This document shows positions 63,267-64,000 of a DNA stretch of 64,000 nucleotides, piece by piece (position 1 is the first letter of the stretch; each line of letters starts with the position of its first letter). Below the pieces are notes generated by a model, which had not been told where the DNA came from, did no database searches, and was given only the letters and a program-made list of their open reading frames with translations. The stretch spans positions 1-64,000 of the forward strand of contig JARGOB010000015.1 of assembly GCA_029212925.1 (NCBI GenBank), read 5' to 3'. A program made the translations under genes and the position numbers. The DNA is from Coxiellaceae bacterium. GTDB lineage: Bacteria; Pseudomonadota; Gammaproteobacteria; Coxiellales; Coxiellaceae.

Positions 63267-64000
63267 ATGGCACTAGAACCACAACAAGAAACGCTTGGCT
63301 TTGAGGCTGAGGTACAACAACTACTCAAATTGGTGGCGCATAACTTATATAGCAATAAGGAAGTGTTTATGCGCGAATTGGTATCGAACGCTTCTGATGC
63401 GGCCGATAAGCTGCGTTATGAAACCTTATCAAATGATGCCCTATATGAAGGTGATAGTGACCTAAAGATCTGGGTCAGTTTTGACGAAAAGTCCAATACA
63501 GTCACTATTCGTGATAACGGTATTGGTATGAGCCGTGATGATGTGATTGCGAATTTGGGTACTATTGCTAAATCAGGTACGCAAGCATTTAAAGATATGT
63601 TGGAAAGCAAAAGCGGTGGTGATAATTCACAGATGATCGGTCAGTTCGGTGTTGGTTTTTATTCTGCATTTGTAGTGGCTGATGATGTGGTGGTGCGTAC
63701 GCGTCGCGCAGGCATGAAGTCGGATGAAGGTGTTGAGTGGGCATCTAAAGGTGAAGGCGAATTTACCGTTAAAAATATAGACCGCAAAGAGCGTGGTACT
63801 GAAGTGATCATGCACCTAAAAGAAGAGTGCAAAGAATTTGCTGATGGCATGCGTTTACGTACGATTATTCGCAAGTATTCTGATCATATTTTATTGCCGA
63901 TTATGATGCTTGAAGAAGTGACGCCTGCGGCTGAAGAAGATAAAGACAAGAAGAAAGAAGAGAAAAAAGAACCAACATGGGAAGCGGTTAACCAAGCGAA
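63267..64000 (+). CDS. htpG: HtpG (Hsp90) chaperone, N-terminal part, cut by window edge
   Basis: The first 244 codons of an Hsp90-family ATPase are present. Signatures are [16 protein letters not shown] (helix binding ATP), [20 protein letters not shown] and [15 protein letters not shown], the GHKL ATP-binding motifs. AGAGGAC precedes ATG 63267. A charged linker rich in Lys and Glu begins near residue 223. The 3' part lies beyond the window. It is a cytosolic heat-shock chaperone. Confidence 0.97.
   Translation, partial: MALEPQQETLGFEAEVQQLLKLVAHNLYSNKEVFMRELVSNASDAADKLRYETLSNDALYEGDSDLKIWVSFDEKSNTVTIRDNGIGMSRDDVIANLGTIAKSGTQAFKDMLESKSGGDNSQMIGQFGVGFYSAFVVADDVVVRTRRAGMKSDEGVEWASKGEGEFTVKNIDRKERGTEVIMHLKEECKEFADGMRLRTIIRKYSDHILLPIMMLEEVTPAAEEDKDKKKEEKKEPTWEAVNQA

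Noticed and set aside
1..64000. Prophage or conjugative element
   Set aside because: No integrase, phage structural, portal, relaxase or type IV secretion genes are seen; only IS6-type relics and small repeats.

Overview
This window comes from the chromosome of a gammaproteobacterium that is moderately AT-rich by eye. It begins inside a 5S rRNA gene. The assignment rests on the surE-nlpD-rpoS order, a gammaproteobacterial-type RpoS, a Pel exopolysaccharide operon, an ExeA/GspB pair and YdiJ/Ppc-type enzymes. A eukaryote-like glutaminase, orphan multi-membrane and small membrane proteins, and dispersed palindromic repeats (one inside a coding gene) are reminiscent of host-associated lineages such as Legionellales. 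That placement is inference; no marker here settles it.

Layout. 1-4.4 kb: 3' end of 5S rRNA with its terminator, three small single-span membrane proteins, and a 931-residue protein with two copies of an N-terminal module and a hydrophobic core. 4.5-16 kb: central metabolism. It holds an ACT-domain malic enzyme, then a four-gene module that reads as lysine catabolism to 2-oxoglutarate (saccharopine/lysine dehydrogenase-like, ALDH7, DUF1338 2-oxoadipate decarboxylase, YdiJ-like 2-hydroxyglutarate dehydrogenase), then PEP carboxylase. 16-24.5 kb: an unknown with a papain-like pattern, a geranylgeranyl-reductase-type flavoprotein carrying an in-frame palindromic repeat, a small tyrosine phosphatase, two large palindromic elements, a lipid-linked sugar set (ChbG/YdjC, GtrA, GT2), an MFS exporter, a Na+/H+ antiporter and tRNA-Thr. 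24.7-28.7 kb: ExeA-GspB, a two-component pair and an esterase.

28.7-32.8 kb is a decayed accessory island. It has 133-bp tandem repeats, a dead IS6-family element, a truncated SDR gene, an unknown gene with two homopolymer frameshifts, a cupin, a 23-bp repeat array and the outward-facing end of a second IS6-type copy. 32.8-43.6 kb: a PNPOx-like flavoprotein divergent from a MocR-type regulator, a very large GH81 beta-1,3-glucanase with RTX repeats, a glutaminase with EF-hand and ankyrin repeats, an HtrA-like protease, a Phd/VapC toxin-antitoxin pair and a KamA/EpmB radical-SAM protein.

44.7-59.8 kb is a complete Pel operon, pelA-pelA-pelB(N)-pelB(C)-pelC-pelD-pelE-pelF-pelG. It has a tandem pelA duplication and a pelB split into two overlapping genes. 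It runs directly into surE, nlpD and rpoS; the RpoS carries a histone-H1-like Lys/Ala/Thr tail of roughly 120 residues. A CBS-domain protein and the 5' part of htpG end the window.

Strongest leads: the histone-like RpoS tail, the lysine-to-2-oxoglutarate module, the modified Pel operon, the eukaryote-style glutaminase beside the secreted glucanase, and several families of palindromic or tandem repeats.
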